A DNA stretch of 7,464 nucleotides from DATNPH01 sp036703315. Its GTDB lineage: Bacteria > Cyanobacteriota > Cyanobacteriia > Cyanobacteriales > Coleofasciculaceae. The stretch covers positions 1 through 7,464 of the forward strand of contig DATNPH010000178.1 of NCBI GenBank assembly GCA_036703315.1. The letters are read 5' to 3'. A program made the translations under genes and the position numbers. Shown piece by piece: positions 1-6,155 of this stretch; the stretch's first letter is position 1; every line of letters begins with the position of its first letter. The notes below the pieces were generated by a model. That model ran no database searches, was not told the DNA's origin, and saw only the letters and a list, made by a program, of their open reading frames with translations.

Positions 1-120
1 GCTGCCGCAATGGTAGTGATGCAGCGCGGACTTGCAGCCGCAGGATATGCGGTCAAGCTGCTTGGCGAGGGGTTAAGCACTGGCTCCCCATTGACCCAAG
101 AATCCCACGGTTTTAGCTAA
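1..120 (+). CDS. tnpB: TnpB, RNA-guided nuclease of an IS200/IS605-type element (C-terminal 39 codons only)
   Basis: Frame 1 is open from the first base to a TAA at 118-120. It reads AAAMVVMQRGLAAAGYAVKL, then LGEGLSTGSPLTQES and a short tail. The MQRGLAAxGYxVKLLGEG block followed by a TQES tail is a common ending of cyanobacterial TnpB (OrfB) proteins. It lies just after the last RuvC aspartate (usual context D-x-NAA), which would fall just before the window. In characterised systems TnpB is an RNA-guided DNA endonuclease that helps its transposon persist; its guide RNA overlaps the 3' end of the gene. Here the coding end runs into the right-end hairpin, and the stop codon lies in the hairpin loop, which supports this family. 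The rest of the gene, any tnpA partner and the left end are outside the window, so intactness and activity cannot be judged. IS607-type elements also carry TnpB, but the hairpin plus TCAA end favours IS200/IS605. Confidence 0.85.
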   Translation, partial: AAAMVVMQRGLAAAGYAVKLLGEGLSTGSPLTQESHGFS

Positions 121-141
121 GCGTAACCGTGGGAGTGTCAA
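103..141 (+). mobile_element. Right end of IS200/IS605-type element: subterminal hairpin plus TCAA boundary
   Basis: TCCCACGGTT (103-112) pairs perfectly with AACCGTGGGA (125-134), a 10-bp stem with a 12-nt loop. The loop holds the tnpB stop codon. Four bases after the stem comes TCAA (138-141). IS200/IS605 elements have no terminal inverted repeats. They carry subterminal hairpins recognised as single strands by the Y1 transposase, and in IS608 the right cleavage site is TCAA. The predicted junction with host DNA is therefore just after 141. This is inferred from one end only, since the left end is outside the window. Confidence 0.7.
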
Positions 142-177
142 AGTTGAAGTAGCCACCGGCAACTCATTGCATGGCGA

Positions 178-207
178 ACCTGCTAGATAAGCTCAAGCTA
201 AGCAGGT
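178..207 (+). other. Small inverted repeat in the leader of the carotenoid oxygenase gene
   Basis: ACCTGCT (178-184) is the exact reverse complement of AGCAGGT (201-207), with a 16-nt loop, ending 29 bases before the start codon at 237. It could be an operator or an mRNA hairpin. A 7-bp match may also be chance. No recognisable -35/-10 pair was found between 142 and 236, so the promoter for the downstream gene is not identified. Confidence 0.2.
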
Positions 208-236
208 GAACCTGAAAAGCGGATGTAAATAACAGC

Positions 237-1634
237 ATGATCACAACAGCAGTCAATCCCTTTCTAGATGACAATTTTGCGCCGATTCATGAGGAACTTA
301 CGGCTAACGACCTCACAGTGATTGGCAACCTACCCGGTGATCTATCCGGGATGTTTGTACGTAATGGTTCTAATCCTCAGTTTTCACCCATTGGTCAATA
401 CCACTGGTTTGATGGGGATGGGATGTTGCACGGAGTGCGAATTAGCAACGGCAAAGCCTCCTATCGCAACCGCTATGTACGAACTAGAGGATTTAACATT
501 GAGCGAGAAGCTGGTCATGCGATCTGGAGTGGGCTATTAGAACCGCCCCAGATGGACAACCCACACGGTCCAGGAAAAAATACGGCTAATACGGCTCTGG
601 TCTGGCACGCGGGACAGTTTTTGGCGACATGGGAAGGAGGCGAGCCTCACGCGCTCAAGGTTCCTAGCTTAGAGACCATAGGCTCTTATACGTTTGAGGG
701 CAAGCTGGTTTCTGCCTTCACCGCCCATCCCAAGGTAGACCCTAGCACGGGCGAGATGATGTTCTTTGGTTACTCTCCCGTTACACCCCCCTACCTGCAA
801 TATGGTGTCGTTTCAGCAGCAGGTGAGCTATTGCGGACGGTACCCATTGACCTGCCAATTGGCGTCATGATGCATGATTTCGCGATTACTGAGCATTACA
901 CCATTTTCATGGATTTGCCCCTAACTTTCAGCATGCAACGGGCACAACGGGGAGAGCCTGTCCTGATGTTTGAGCCAGACCGTCCCAGTCGCTTCGGCAT
1001 TCTCCCACGTCACGGCGATAACAGCAGTATTCGCTGGTTCGAGAGTCCTGCTTGTTATGTCTTCCATACTCTCAACGCTTATGAGGAGGGAGATGAGGTA
1101 GTACTTGTCGCCTGCCGGATGAACTCCACCGCAGTCTTGATGTCACAAGATACGCCTGGTGAAACGGAAGGAGGTCATGGTCGCTTGTATCGGTGGCGGT
1201 TTAACCTTAGCCGTGGTACGGTGCGGGAAGAGGCTCTGGACGATCGCCCCTCCGACTTTCCCCGTGTGAATGAATTACTATTGGGACGACCCCTGCGATA
1301 TGGCTACACAGCGCAGTTGGCACCTAGTCCGATGCCCCTATTCGAGGGTCTGATTAAATACGACTTGAGCAGTGGCAGTTCCCAGACGCATAAATTTGGT
1401 GCAGGACGCTATGGCGGTGAGGCTGTATTTGTCCCTCGTCCGGGTGCGACACAGGAGGATGACGGCTGGCTCGTCGCGTTTGTTTATGACACGGGTGAAG
1501 AGATTTCTGAACTGGTGGTAGTGAATGCCCAAGATGTGACAGCTGAACCTGTGGCGCGTGTCCTTATTCCTCAACGGGTGCCTTACGGCTTCCATGGTGC
1601 TTGGGTTTTTGAGGAACAGCTAACTAAGCAGTGA
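237..1634 (+). CDS. Carotenoid cleavage oxygenase (RPE65/lignostilbene dioxygenase family)
   Basis: This 465-aa non-heme iron enzyme is a complete member of the carotenoid oxygenase family, which splits a polyene double bond with O2 to give aldehydes or ketones. The four iron-binding histidines of the seven-bladed propeller are all visible: H164 (TAHPKVD), H213 (MMHDFAIT), H277 (VFHTLNAYE) and H453 (YGFHGAW). Likely second-shell glutamates are E133 (WEGGEPH), E346 (PRVNE) and E395 (GGEAVFVPR). The N-terminus has the family signature FVRNGSNPQF (40-49) and WFDGDGMLH (57-65). No signal peptide is seen, so it is probably cytosolic or attached to the membrane surface. Length suits cyanobacterial members such as the apocarotenoid-cleaving Synechocystis ACO, but substrate and cleavage site cannot be read from sequence, so no symbol is given. 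The ATG at 237 has only a weak purine stretch upstream. The gene stands alone, 95 bp after the transposon end, and a hairpin follows its stop. Confidence 0.93.
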   Translation: MITTAVNPFLDDNFAPIHEELTANDLTVIGNLPGDLSGMFVRNGSNPQFSPIGQYHWFDGDGMLHGVRISNGKASYRNRYVRTRGFNIEREAGHAIWSGLLEPPQMDNPHGPGKNTANTALVWHAGQFLATWEGGEPHALKVPSLETIGSYTFEGKLVSAFTAHPKVDPSTGEMMFFGYSPVTPPYLQYGVVSAAGELLRTVPIDLPIGVMMHDFAITEHYTIFMDLPLTFSMQRAQRGEPVLMFEPDRPSRFGILPRHGDNSSIRWFESPACYVFHTLNAYEEGDEVVLVACRMNSTAVLMSQDTPGETEGGHGRLYRWRFNLSRGTVREEALDDRPSDFPRVNELLLGRPLRYGYTAQLAPSPMPLFEGLIKYDLSSGSSQTHKFGAGRYGGEAVFVPRPGATQEDDGWLVAFVYDTGEEISELVVVNAQDVTAEPVARVLIPQRVPYGFHGAWVFEEQLTKQ

Positions 1635-1641
1635 GTATAGG

Positions 1642-1658
1642 AGGGGAGTTTCTCCCCT
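1642..1658 (+). terminator. Hairpin after the carotenoid oxygenase gene, possible terminator
   Basis: AGGGGAG (1642-1648) pairs with CTCCCCT (1652-1658) around a TTT loop, starting 8 bases after the oxygenase stop codon. The stem is GC-rich and stable, but no T-run follows (TCTGTAGCG). It may be a weak or factor-assisted terminator, or an mRNA 3' stabiliser. Confidence 0.45.
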
Positions 1659-1664
1659 TCTGTA

Positions 1665-1672
1665 GCGATCGC
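1665..1672. repeat. HIP1 octamer GCGATCGC (one of five copies)
   Basis: This palindromic octamer is greatly over-represented in many cyanobacterial genomes. Further exact copies lie at 3369-3376, 4114-4121, 6760-6767 and 6996-7003; those four are inside genes, and this one is intergenic. Its value here is taxonomic: it marks the window as cyanobacterial and native in base use. Confidence 0.8.
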
Positions 1673-1801
1673 CTCAGTGCCATATGATCGTCACACTCCT
1701 GTCAAATCTGTGTGGTAGCTTTAGCCGAGCCTTATTGAAATCAGCCAAGGTCTAAGGACGTAATTGTCCTGACTGAGTGAAGCCTCAACTGCACGCTGAG
1801 T

Positions 1802-1829
1802 TTGACAAGCCTAGAGTGAGTGCTATCTT
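1802..1829 (+). promoter_or_regulatory. Putative sigma70-type promoter for the LCPFAR/CofE-like operon
   Basis: A perfect -35 hexamer TTGACA (1802-1807) is followed after 16 bases by TATCTT (1824-1829), which matches four of six bases of the -10 consensus. Transcription would start near 1836, giving a leader of about 68 nt before the ATG at 1904. The position fits the only + strand gene start nearby. The call is by motif only. Confidence 0.4.
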
Positions 1830-1852
1830 AATTGAGGCGATCACTACTTCCG

Positions 1853-1870
1853 GTCAAGGATCCGCTTGAC
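1853..1870 (+). promoter_or_regulatory. Inverted repeat between promoter and start of the LCPFAR gene
   Basis: GTCAAG (1853-1858) and CTTGAC (1865-1870) are exact reverse complements around a 6-base centre. The repeat falls in the predicted leader, 33 bases upstream of the ATG at 1904 and just downstream of the predicted transcription start. It could be a repressor site or a leader hairpin. At 6 bp per arm, chance is a real alternative. Confidence 0.25.
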
Positions 1871-1903
1871 TAACCCGAATAAAACTTAACCAGCTACCAA
1901 AAG

Positions 1904-2473
1904 ATGGGAACTCGACAAAGACTATCTAACTGTAAGGATGACCCTTTAGAGGATTGTGACGCTCAAGTCATCCATCTTATGGTTGAATACATGAAGGAGT
2001 TTCTGGAAAAGCCCCATCCGATTCTTGGAGACATGCCACTTTGTCCTTTTGCCCGGAAAGCTCGTCTGGAGGATCGCATCTTATATAAGGTTGTCCGTTT
2101 TGGTGCTCGTGGAGACTTTCATCCTAATTCTCCAGTCATGAAGATAATTAGTGAGTTTTGTCAAGAGGGACGTTATGAAGTTTTGCTAGTCATCCATCCT
2201 GAAAAGCAAGCGATCACACAGTTCCAATTGCAAGAATTCATAGATAGCCTCAATAAACAGATATCTGACTCTGGTTTAGTAGCTTTCGGTGGTCATCCCG
2301 ACGAGGATTTCAATATCCAGGATGTTTACACAAGGCAAGAACCGTTTCTAAACTTCACGGTTCAAACCAAGCAGCTGCTTAAGAAAGCTTCAGATTCATT
2401 ATTGAAAACAGATTATTACAAGAACTGGACGCCAGACAATCTAAGATATGTTGGCATGCCAAGGGGAGATTAA
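1904..2473 (+). CDS. Uncharacterised 189-aa protein with an LCPFAR motif
   Basis: I do not recognise this family with confidence. The protein looks soluble, with no signal peptide or membrane segment. Its most distinctive element is PLCPFARKARLEDRI (45-59), preceded by a likely helix and KPHPILGD (37-43). A beta-rich stretch YEVLLVIHPE (91-100) follows, then HPDEDFNIQDVYTRQEPFLN (131-150), rich in acidic and aromatic residues. The LCPFA motif recalls the 'LCPFA' signature of DUF1415-type proteins, but the rest was not matched, so this is only a hint. C47, H99 and H131 are candidates for conserved functional residues; there is no CxxC pair. The ATG at 1904 has no clear Shine-Dalgarno; a later ATG at 1979 would remove 25 residues but keep the motif. 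The stop is 10 bp before the likely start of the CofE-like gene, and a promoter-like pair lies upstream, so the two are probably co-transcribed. Confidence 0.7.
   Translation: MGTRQRLSNCKDDPLEDCDAQVIHLMVEYMKEFLEKPHPILGDMPLCPFARKARLEDRILYKVVRFGARGDFHPNSPVMKIISEFCQEGRYEVLLVIHPEKQAITQFQLQEFIDSLNKQISDSGLVAFGGHPDEDFNIQDVYTRQEPFLNFTVQTKQLLKKASDSLLKTDYYKNWTPDNLRYVGMPRGD
2462..2468 (+). promoter_or_regulatory. Ribosome binding site for the CofE-like gene, inside the end of the upstream gene
   Basis: AGGGGAG overlaps the last codons of the LCPFAR gene, whose stop is at 2471-2473. It is the only purine-rich site near the start. The distance is 15 nt to the ATG at 2484 and 21 nt to the ATG at 2490. It argues against the ATG at 2448, which lies upstream of it, and fits translational coupling of the two genes. 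Confidence 0.5.
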
Positions 2474-2483
2474 TAGCTCTTAT

Positions 2484-3767
2484 ATGATTATGAGTTTAGG
2501 GATAGTGCAGCAGGACGCATTAGCGTCCTTCGCCGGAACTATAGGACTTGCTGTTGGAGTCTCGGCTTTTCTACTGGCGTTAGGAGCGCTAGCGTTAGAA
2601 ATACGCTATCGGCTTCGCCCTGGTAATGAATTGGAGTTGACGGCAGGAGACTGGAATTGGTCAGTCTCGGAAAAACACCAGTATTTACTAGTCGGTAACT
2701 TAGAGTTTTGCAACCGCAATCCATACCGAGAGGTAATGGTGCCGGAAGTCAAAGCGGAAGTAAAGCTGTTGGCAAAGGCAAGTTTAGAGGGTATTACTTG
2801 CAAAACTCAGGTGATTCCCCGTCATCGAGATGAGGCTCCAAGACCCGATGGGTATTGGTTTGCTTACATTATCAAGCCTGAAGAGAAAACTGGGCTAGAG
2901 ATCGCGATTGATATTCAGGGAGAGAATCTTGAGGCTTTACAGACGGCTTGGCTCCAAGTTCACTACACAACGTATGGTCCTGAAGGGCGAATCGTCAAAG
3001 TTCGCCACATCGTACTTCCGCTGAAGTTTCCTGATACCAATACGCCACTAAACTGGCGGCATACGTCTTGTGCAGAAGTCTTACCGATCCCGACTCATAT
3101 ACTGACGCCTCTAGATAACCCGGTGGCAGTAGCTAAACGTTATGCTCTTCCCCATGCTAAGCCAGGTGATGTGGTAGCGCTCAGTGAGACACCTGTGGCA
3201 ATTATGCAGGAGCAATGGCGTCACCATAGCCAGATCAAACCCGGATGGGTTGCCAAGCGGCTATGTCAATTTTTCTATCGCACCTCTAGTATGTCCACGG
3301 CTTGCGGTTTACAGTCACTGGTGGATATTAGTGGTCCGGTTCGGGTAATCTTTGCTCTAGCGGTGGGAGCGATCGCGAAAAAGTTTTTTGGCATACCGGG
3401 TGTCTTTTATCAGCTAGCCGGAGAGCAAGCGCGACTGATTGATGATGTTACGGGCACTCTCCCTCCCTACGATCAGTTCATCGTTTTGGGACCCAAAAAT
3501 CCCCAACAGGTGGTCGATCAAATTCAACAGGAGACGGGACTGGCTGCGGCGATCGTTGATGCAAACGACTTGAAGGCTGTAAAAATTTTGGCAGCAAGCG
3601 CTGATGTTTCCATTGAGCTTTTAGAGCAAGCGTTGATTAGCAATCCGGCAGGAAATGCCAATGAGCAAACACCGTTGGTTCTGGTTCGTCCAACCCAGTC
3701 TCTATCAGATTATCAATTAGCTCCTGTAGAAGTGTTGGAAAGCAATAAGTCTCGCGCTGTTCCGTAA
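2484..3767 (+). CDS. Membrane-anchored coenzyme F420-0:gamma-glutamyl ligase (CofE)-like protein
   Basis: The 427-aa product has one N-terminal membrane helix (about 16-39), a beta-rich middle region (about 45-185) not recognised, and a C-terminal CofE-like domain (about 198-405). The last is supported by PTHILTPLDNPVAVAKRY (203-220), KPGDVVALSETPVAIMQ (226-242), MSTACGLQSLVD (270-281), GTLPPYDQFIVLGPKNP (324-340), AAAIVDANDLKAV (354-366) and NPAGNANEQTPLVLVRP (387-403). True CofE adds glutamate to F420-0 using GTP. Cyanobacteria are known for the deazaflavin chromophore of photolyase rather than for F420, so the real substrate here is uncertain. An ATG at 2448 would overlap the upstream gene by 26 bp. 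I prefer 2484, because AGGGGAG (2462-2468) lies upstream and the helix then sits at the N-terminus, though its 15-nt spacing is long. An ATG at 2490 is also possible. A strong terminator follows. Confidence 0.85.
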   Translation: MIMSLGIVQQDALASFAGTIGLAVGVSAFLLALGALALEIRYRLRPGNELELTAGDWNWSVSEKHQYLLVGNLEFCNRNPYREVMVPEVKAEVKLLAKASLEGITCKTQVIPRHRDEAPRPDGYWFAYIIKPEEKTGLEIAIDIQGENLEALQTAWLQVHYTTYGPEGRIVKVRHIVLPLKFPDTNTPLNWRHTSCAEVLPIPTHILTPLDNPVAVAKRYALPHAKPGDVVALSETPVAIMQEQWRHHSQIKPGWVAKRLCQFFYRTSSMSTACGLQSLVDISGPVRVIFALAVGAIAKKFFGIPGVFYQLAGEQARLIDDVTGTLPPYDQFIVLGPKNPQQVVDQIQQETGLAAAIVDANDLKAVKILAASADVSIELLEQALISNPAGNANEQTPLVLVRPTQSLSDYQLAPVEVLESNKSRAVP

Positions 3768-3845
3768 GCAGCCGTCCGGTTTTTGTTATAGGGGCCATCG
3801 GCGTCAATTTAAGAAAAATCAACCGCACCGAAGGTGAGGATTCTG

Positions 3846-3870
3846 AAACCCGCGCAGGCGGGTTTTGTTT
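3846..3870 (+). terminator. Strong intrinsic terminator of the LCPFAR/CofE-like operon
   Basis: AAACCCGC (3846-3853) pairs with GCGGGTTT (3858-3865) around a GCAG loop, an 8-bp GC-rich stem. It runs straight into TTTTGTTT. This is a textbook rho-independent terminator, 78 bases after the CofE-like stop. On the other strand the A-run at 3846-3848 gives only a short U-tract, so it acts mainly on + strand transcripts. Confidence 0.85.
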
Positions 3871-3964
3871 GTGTAGCTACGGTTTTAACCGCCCAGTTGA
3901 CGTTAAGCTGACGCCAATGATCGCATACACCCTCAAACCTATTGGGTAGAACCGGAATCTTTCA

Positions 3965-3983
3965 GGGCGTAAGGCTTACGCCC
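3965..3983. repeat. Perfect 9-bp palindrome between convergent genes
   Basis: GGGCGTAAG (3965-3973) and CTTACGCCC (3975-3983) are exact reverse complements around a single G. As RNA it would fold as a 7-bp stem with a 5-nt loop. It lies 31 bases beyond the stop of the minus-strand DUF3370 gene, so it could stabilise or end that transcript, though no U-run follows on that strand. It could also be one copy of a dispersed intergenic palindrome. Confidence 0.5.
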
Positions 3984-4014
3984 CGACAAGAATTTTGTAG
4001 TGAAACAGGCTCAA

Positions 4015-5478
4015 TTACTTGGCAACAGAAATCGGCGGAACTTGGGTTCTAACAGTCAGTACCTGCGGCGGCGTCGAATCCGGAGGATAAATAAAGTCTA
4101 CTTGCACGGGTCTGCGATCGCCTGGTGGCAGCACGAATGTCTCCAATGGCTCTAGCACCTGACCTGTTCGGTGCCATAAATGCACATAGCGAGTCTTCTC
4201 CTGGCCTTGGTCATCGGTATAGCGCAGTCGGACGGTGCCTCGGAAGAACGGAAAATCACGAGATGGTTTCTGAAAGAGTAACCCTCCTTTGCTCAGTCTG
4301 TCTTCCTTCAAAGGGGTTTCGATAGTTAGAGTAACTGTTTGGGGTTGGTTCGTGGGGTTGTAGAGAGGCAAACTTAGGTTATATTCAACTCCATAGTTTC
4401 CGTGAGCTTCGTAAGCCGTGTCCGAGTAGCGCACAAGCATCGGTGCTGTTTGCACTTGATTGGTACCTAGCCGACCCCCACGAAGAGTAGCGAGTGCGTA
4501 AGAAACGGCTTGACCCGGTTGAGGAATCGTGAAATTCTTTGCACCAGTATGATCTGTCAACAGTGCTTGCCATTTAGACCCTTGCTGCACACCCGCAACA
4601 CGACCGTAAATCAGCTGACCACCGATTTGTTCTGGAGGAGTCGGGACTTTATCCCGTGGCCCTGCTAAACTGCCTGAATTTAGTAAAGTTTGCCATTCTT
4701 CCAGGGTAGGTGCTCTCTCACTTCCATCAGGATTTTTCTTAGCAAACATCTTCAAACTGGCAGCATAAACTTTGCCACTACTCCTTAACCGTATCAAGGC
4801 GGAGCGACCATTGATCGGCTTTTCTAGATTCCGTACTGGTGTGGCATGATTCAGCAACATCCGGCTTGCACCGGGTGGAATTACCAATTTGCCAGGAAAA
4901 TCCTCCTGTCGTTTGCCTTGGAGGACATCATGCACGGCACGGTTACCTGGACCCGCATAGACGGTATTCTCTGGATTTTCCAAATAAGGTGGCAAGGTAA
5001 TATAAGGTGCTTCCTGAGTGAGGTACGTCGCCGCCTGCAACACATCCACCGTAACGGGTTGTTTTCCTGGATTATGCAAAATCACCCCCAGATAAAAGGT
5101 TTGCAAGTCCTTGGGAGTGTGAGTCTGATGGTGGATAAATAAGTCAAATCGTCCCAGAAACGGGTAGTTGAGATGAGCCGCCGGGACAGCTTTTCCAGTT
5201 GGGGAAAACGTAGAAAGTAAAATCCCCTCATTCTTCACCCATTCTGGGCTATTGCTATTAAACATCGGCACAGTATCCAGCTGACCGGGCAAAGCTCTTA
5301 CCTGCTGGGGTTGCACGATGATCTGGGGTGTCGGCTTCGATGTTGGTGTTGCTTGAGCCAAGGCTACTGAAGAAGGTGCAAATTTTTTCATTAAAAATAA
5401 CCAGTAGCTGCTCCCACCTACAAGAGCAAGAACTAGAAGGTAAACGATAGGAAGAAGACTAATTTTCTTGTGAATCAT
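4015..5478 (-). CDS. DUF3370 domain protein, exported or membrane-anchored
   Basis: This matches the cyanobacterial DUF3370 family, whose function is unknown. Characteristic blocks (numbered from a GTG at 5571) are VRALPGQLDTVPMFNSNSPE (91-110), GILLSTFSPTGKAVPAAHLN (116-135) and RFDLFIHH (141-148). Further on are LYNPTNQPQTVTLTIETPLK and, near the middle, GSERAPTLEEWQ and the AHGNYGVEY motif. The mix of beta-rich blocks suggests a folded extracytoplasmic domain. A hydrophobic stretch (about 37-60) is followed by VALAQATP, a plausible signal peptidase site, so the protein is either secreted or kept as a signal anchor. Start choice is open. The frame extends to a GTG at 5571 (518 aa), but the ATG at 5476-5478 (487 aa) puts the basic IHKK and hydrophobic core at the N-terminus as expected for export. 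Neither has a clear Shine-Dalgarno. The gene converges on the CofE-like gene and diverges from the DUF3160 gene. Confidence 0.87.
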   Translation of the reverse strand: MIHKKISLLPIVYLLVLALVGGSSYWLFLMKKFAPSSVALAQATPTSKPTPQIIVQPQQVRALPGQLDTVPMFNSNSPEWVKNEGILLSTFSPTGKAVPAAHLNYPFLGRFDLFIHHQTHTPKDLQTFYLGVILHNPGKQPVTVDVLQAATYLTQEAPYITLPPYLENPENTVYAGPGNRAVHDVLQGKRQEDFPGKLVIPPGASRMLLNHATPVRNLEKPINGRSALIRLRSSGKVYAASLKMFAKKNPDGSERAPTLEEWQTLLNSGSLAGPRDKVPTPPEQIGGQLIYGRVAGVQQGSKWQALLTDHTGAKNFTIPQPGQAVSYALATLRGGRLGTNQVQTAPMLVRYSDTAYEAHGNYGVEYNLSLPLYNPTNQPQTVTLTIETPLKEDRLSKGGLLFQKPSRDFPFFRGTVRLRYTDDQGQEKTRYVHLWHRTGQVLEPLETFVLPPGDRRPVQVDFIYPPDSTPPQVLTVRTQVPPISVAK

Positions 5479-5591
5479 AAGAACTGATGTGCGTCCGACT
5501 GTATCCTCTTTTGCCTCACCCAAAGCACCTTTACCAAACCGAGTGATAGCATTTGAATAAATATCTGTCACAACTCAACTGTTGTTTTTTT

Positions 5592-5645
5592 GCTAAGGGC
5601 TAATGGCTCCAACAGAAAATTAGTAATCAACTATTAGCAATTAGC
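5592..5645. repeat. TTAGC/GCTAA repeat pair, imperfect long inverted repeat
   Basis: GCTAAGGGCTAA (5592-5603) and TTAGCAATTAGC (5634-5645) match as reverse complements at 10 of 12 positions, and each arm itself holds the GCTAA unit twice. Such GCTAATxGCTAAT units occur as short dispersed repeats in filamentous cyanobacteria. Here they lie just upstream of the DUF3370 start, where they would fall in its promoter or leader. Confidence 0.35.
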
Positions 5646-5718
5646 GTTTACCTGTAGGTGACATTCATAAACCAAAATGATGTGAGCTGTCCCTCATGGC
5701 ACCCTCATCGCTGAAAGA

Positions 5719-5734
5719 TGACAATCTGTTGTCA
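5719..5734. promoter_or_regulatory. Inverted repeat TGACAA-N4-TTGTCA, possible operator
   Basis: The two 6-bp arms are exact reverse complements around TCTG. The size and spacing suit a dimeric helix-turn-helix regulator, and the site lies between two divergent genes, where one protein could control both. No known regulator is implied, and a chance palindrome is possible. Confidence 0.3.
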
Positions 5735-5816
5735 CTATAAGTTCCTGAAATTTGAAACCTGCACTTAATCAGCAGCTACTATTGCCTTTTTTGAAACGCC
5801 AAGGGACGCAGAGATA

Positions 5817-5832
5817 CACCAAGTCTTTGGTG
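5817..5832. repeat. Inverted repeat CACCAA-N4-TTGGTG
   Basis: CACCAA (5817-5822) and TTGGTG (5827-5832) are exact reverse complements around GTCT. The repeat directly follows the ACGCAGAG-like stretch, so it may belong to the same dispersed repeat unit rather than be an operator. Confidence 0.25.
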
Positions 5833-6146
5833 CCCCACGGCTAGTTAAACCTATGTTTTCGGGCTTGGTAGCCTTCTCTACTAGACTCTGTCTGCACAGC
5901 TAGCTTTGTAAATATATATTAAAAAAATATTAGGTTTGTATAAAACAGAGGGTTTATCCCTGAGTAATATTTAGCAACTCAAAGCACAGATTTTGCAATT
6001 AACAGACATAATCTGAACTTCTTGCATAAAAGGCAAAGAAAAGGTTGTAAATACTACAGATATATAGTAAAGATTAACTTTTCCAGACAGGTTAAGAGCG
6101 TAGATCTTAACAACACTGAAAATCTATTGTAAAGTAAGCTCGAATC

Positions 6147-6155
6147 GGAGGAAAG
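6147..6155 (+). promoter_or_regulatory. Ribosome binding site fixing the GTG start of the DUF3160 gene
   Basis: GGAGGAAAG ends 5 bases before the GTG at 6161, with the GGAGG core (6147-6151) 9 bases away. This is the best Shine-Dalgarno in the window. It decides for the GTG start over any internal ATG; the first in-frame ATG is about 150 codons in. Confidence 0.85.

Larger units (their letters stand above)
1..161 (+). ncRNA. Probable 3' part of a TnpB guide RNA (omega RNA/reRNA), scaffold plus guide
   Basis: In studied TnpB systems the guide RNA is made from the 3' end of tnpB. It continues across the right end of the element, so its 3' portion is copied from the flanking host DNA and acts as the guide. 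Here the tnpB tail, the hairpin at 103-134 and the TCAA end at 138-141 would form the scaffold. The guide would begin at 142 with AGTTGAAGTAGCCACC. The 5' end of the RNA lies outside the window. The 3' limit at about 161 is set only by the usual guide length of roughly 16-20 nt. The call rests on gene position and hairpin; no expression evidence is possible here. Confidence 0.45.

Noticed and set aside
1..236. CRISPR-like or attachment-site origin of the hairpin region
   Set aside because: There is one hairpin only, with no repeat-spacer pattern and no direct repeats. The TnpB tail explains it.
1635..1903. Possible small gene between the carotenoid oxygenase and LCPFAR genes
   Set aside because: No frame with a plausible start and ribosome binding site was seen. 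The stretch holds a hairpin, a HIP1 site, a promoter-like pair and an inverted repeat.
2539..2803. Minus-strand open frames 2539-2724 and 2606-2803
   Set aside because: They overlap the N-terminal part of the CofE-like gene, which has a membrane helix and normal coding character there.
3637..3828. Minus-strand open frame of 63 aa across the CofE-like stop
   Set aside because: It mostly overlaps the conserved C-terminus of the CofE-like domain and has no support of its own.
3768..4014. Possible riboswitch or small RNA between the convergent genes
   Set aside because: The only structures are a terminator and a palindrome. Both neighbouring genes end here, so a cis-acting leader element is not expected.
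4125..5142. Open frames on the + strand at 4125-4325 and 4846-5142, and on the - strand at 4385-4573
   Set aside because: They are shadows inside the DUF3370 gene, with no ribosome binding site and no recognisable protein features.
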